Origin: Acidobacteriota bacterium
Lineage (GTDB): Bacteria > Acidobacteriota > Terriglobia > Terriglobales > Acidobacteriaceae
Assembly (NCBI GenBank): GCA_003223595.1
Contig: QHVR01000416.1
Coordinates: 1-7,035, forward strand
DNA: 7,035 nt
Reading direction: 5' to 3'
This document shows positions 5,496 to 7,035 of this stretch, in pieces (within the stretch, counting starts at the first letter, position 1; the number at the start of each line of letters is the position of its first letter). The translations under genes and the position numbers were made by a program. The notes under the pieces were generated by a model. The model had not been told where the DNA came from. It made no database searches and worked only from the letters and a program-made list of their open reading frames with translations.

Positions 5496-6922
5496 ATCAC
5501 TCCCCACTTCCCATCATGCTGAACGGAGCAACCGCTTCACGCACGCAAGCACTTGCGCCGGCCATAGCGTTCCGCACGGCCCGGATCGCTCCCGTCCTCG
5601 TCGTCCTGCTCCTGGCCGCGGCAGCCTCTGCTCAGACCCTCACCGGAGTCGTAAAGAACGCCACCACCGGCAAGCCCGGCGCCGGAGACGAAGTGATCCT
5701 CATCACCCTCGGCAACGGAATGGAAGAAGCCGGACGCACCAAGGCCGACTCCAAAGGCAACTTCTCCTTCAAGCTCGAGCAGCAAGGCCCGCACCTGGTT
5801 CGCGTCATCCACCAGGAAGTCACCTATCACCGCATGGCTCCTCCGGGAACCACCTCGGTCGAAGTTGAAGTCTACGACGTCGGCAAGAGCATTGACGGCA
5901 TCGAGGTCGTTGCCGACATCATGCGATTCCAGGCTCAGCAGGGACAATTGCAGGTTGAACGCACCTTCGCCGTCCAGAACAATTCCAAGCCTCCGCGCAC
6001 CCAGATGAATGAGCACAACCTCGAGTTCTATGTGCCCGATGGGGCGACCGTAAACGAAGGCCAGGCCATGACCTCCGGTGGCCAGCCGGTAAAGTCTGCT
6101 CCGGTTCCCGAAGGCGAGAAGTCCAAGAACAAATATTCCTTCCTGTTCCCGTTACGGCCCGGCGAGACGCGCTTCAATGTTGTTTATACCGTGCCCTACA
6201 CGGGCAGCATGAACATCGATCCCAAGAGCGTTTATCCGCTGCAACATTTCGTTGCCATCGCGCCTAAATCGATGAACTTCGAGCCGGCTCAAGGCGCCGG
6301 CTACAACCTGACGAACTTTCCCGGACAGCCCGACGCCAACGTAGAGGTCGCCTCCAACGCGGGGCTCGGGCAGCCTCTGGCGTTCAAACTCTCGGGTGAA
6401 GGAACGCTGGCCGCTCCCGCAGACGAAAACGGACAGGGCGGGGGTGGCGGTATGCAAGCACAGGCAGGTGCTAATCGTCCCGGAGGCGGCTTGGGCCCGC
6501 CTATCGACGCTCCTCCGCCGCTGCGGCAATATCAGTGGTGGATTCTCGGCGGCATTGCCGCCGTTCTTCTGGTCGGCGGTTTCTTCATTGCCTCCCGCCA
6601 ACAATCCGCCAACCGCGCCGCGCGCGCTAAAGGTAAGGCTCTAACGACTATGGAAGAAGACGAAGACACCTACGAGCCCGCCCCGGTAATAGCAGCGCGC
6701 GAATCCCGCTTGAGTCGTCCGGCGGCGCAACCGGTGACGCAGGCCGTAGCGGAACCTGCCCGTCCCCGGACCATGTTGCTGGAGGGCTTAAAAGAAGAAC
6801 TCTTCGAGTTGGAAGTCGAACACAAGCAAGGCCAAATCAGCCAACAGGAATACGAAAAAACCAAAGCCGCTTTGGACCAAACCCTGCAGCGCGCCCTGAA
6901 ACGCGAGAGCCAAAAAGCATAG
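5492..6922 (+). CDS. Secreted, membrane-anchored carboxypeptidase-regulatory-like domain protein in the ccm operon
   Basis: A 476-residue protein. The signal peptide has a long leading stretch (RTARIAPVLVVLLLAAAASA), probably cut after A47 (ASA/Q). Residues 48-115 look like a carboxypeptidase regulatory-like beta domain (TLTGVVKNATTGKPGAGDEV, then DSKGNFSFKL). A further beta-rich exported region runs to about 305, then a Gly/Pro linker (313-343), a membrane helix (349-367), and a cytoplasmic tail. The tail is acidic, then Pro/Ala-rich, and ends in a charged helical segment (429-470, LKEELFELEVEHKQGQ). No catalytic motif is visible, so it is not a peptidase. The ATG at 5492 overlaps the previous stop (ATGA); an internal ATG at 5516 is a less likely start. 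Its place suggests a periplasmic scaffold or apocytochrome-binding role, but that is inference. Confidence 0.7.
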   Translation: MNHSPLPIMLNGATASRTQALAPAIAFRTARIAPVLVVLLLAAAASAQTLTGVVKNATTGKPGAGDEVILITLGNGMEEAGRTKADSKGNFSFKLEQQGPHLVRVIHQEVTYHRMAPPGTTSVEVEVYDVGKSIDGIEVVADIMRFQAQQGQLQVERTFAVQNNSKPPRTQMNEHNLEFYVPDGATVNEGQAMTSGGQPVKSAPVPEGEKSKNKYSFLFPLRPGETRFNVVYTVPYTGSMNIDPKSVYPLQHFVAIAPKSMNFEPAQGAGYNLTNFPGQPDANVEVASNAGLGQPLAFKLSGEGTLAAPADENGQGGGGGMQAQAGANRPGGGLGPPIDAPPPLRQYQWWILGGIAAVLLVGGFFIASRQQSANRAARAKGKALTTMEEDEDTYEPAPVIAARESRLSRPAAQPVTQAVAEPARPRTMLLEGLKEELFELEVEHKQGQISQQEYEKTKAALDQTLQRALKRESQKA

Positions 6923-7035
6923 AAGAAATAAGAAGAATAACTGGATACCGCGGCCTCAACTTACTCGGCGGACCCGCACGCCAGACTCGCCGTCTTTTTG
7001 GGCGATTGGGGTGGGCATTTTGACTTCTTACCCCA
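6923..7035. other. Downstream region at the right edge, no gene supported
   Basis: Short weak inverted repeats are present: TCGCC (6987-6991) with GGCGA (7001-7005), and TGGGGT (7007-7012) with ACCCCA (7030-7035). Neither is followed by a clear T run inside the window. A minus-strand frame is open from the edge to a TAA at 6963-6961 (25 codons, rich in Lys and Pro). It could be the end of a convergent gene, but it is too short to call. Confidence 0.35.

Noticed and set aside
1..7035. CRISPR array, insertion sequence or transposon ends
   Set aside because: No regularly spaced repeats, transposase motif or long terminal inverted repeats were seen on either strand.

Overview
The window looks like a chromosomal segment of an Acidobacteriota member (Terriglobia or Koribacter-like). 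That is inferred from the DUF2934 protein, the carboxypeptidase-regulatory-like secreted protein inside a cytochrome c maturation operon, the variant CcmH cysteine motif, and the moderately GC-rich coding style. No 16S or other decisive marker is present, so the taxon is an inference.

Left third (1-1491, minus strand): a nitric-oxide response operon in the order rrf2-type regulator, ric (ytfE/scdA-like di-iron repair protein), then a quinol-type nitric oxide reductase that runs off the left edge. The regulator gene is frameshifted. Its N-terminal winged helix and its C-terminal cysteine/Trp segment lie in two different frames, and only together do they make a normal-length Rrf2 protein. Upstream lie a near-perfect CRP/FNR-family palindrome and an imperfect palindrome that overlaps the regulator's ribosome binding site. 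If intact, the operon would sense NO, reduce it to N2O and repair NO-damaged iron centres.

Middle (1492-2605): a mostly empty spacer, a minus-strand tRNA-Glu(CTC) with encoded CCA and a good -10 box, then a small plus-strand DUF2934 gene. A 14-bp perfect palindrome precedes that gene and a GC-rich stem-loop follows it.

Right (2606-6922, plus strand): part of a System I cytochrome c maturation operon. It holds ccmF (heme lyase with all four expected histidines), a ccmH-like thiol protein with a C-x-C-x-C motif in place of the usual LRCxxC, a 100-residue minimal CcmI-like protein with no TPR part, and a 476-residue secreted, membrane-anchored protein of unassigned function. The last three genes are joined by ATGA stop/start overlaps. 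The final protein's cytoplasmic tail resembles the CcmI-like helical segment of the gene before it, suggesting that CcmI work is divided between two proteins. ccmA, B, C, E and G are not in the window. The last 113 bases hold no gene that can be supported.
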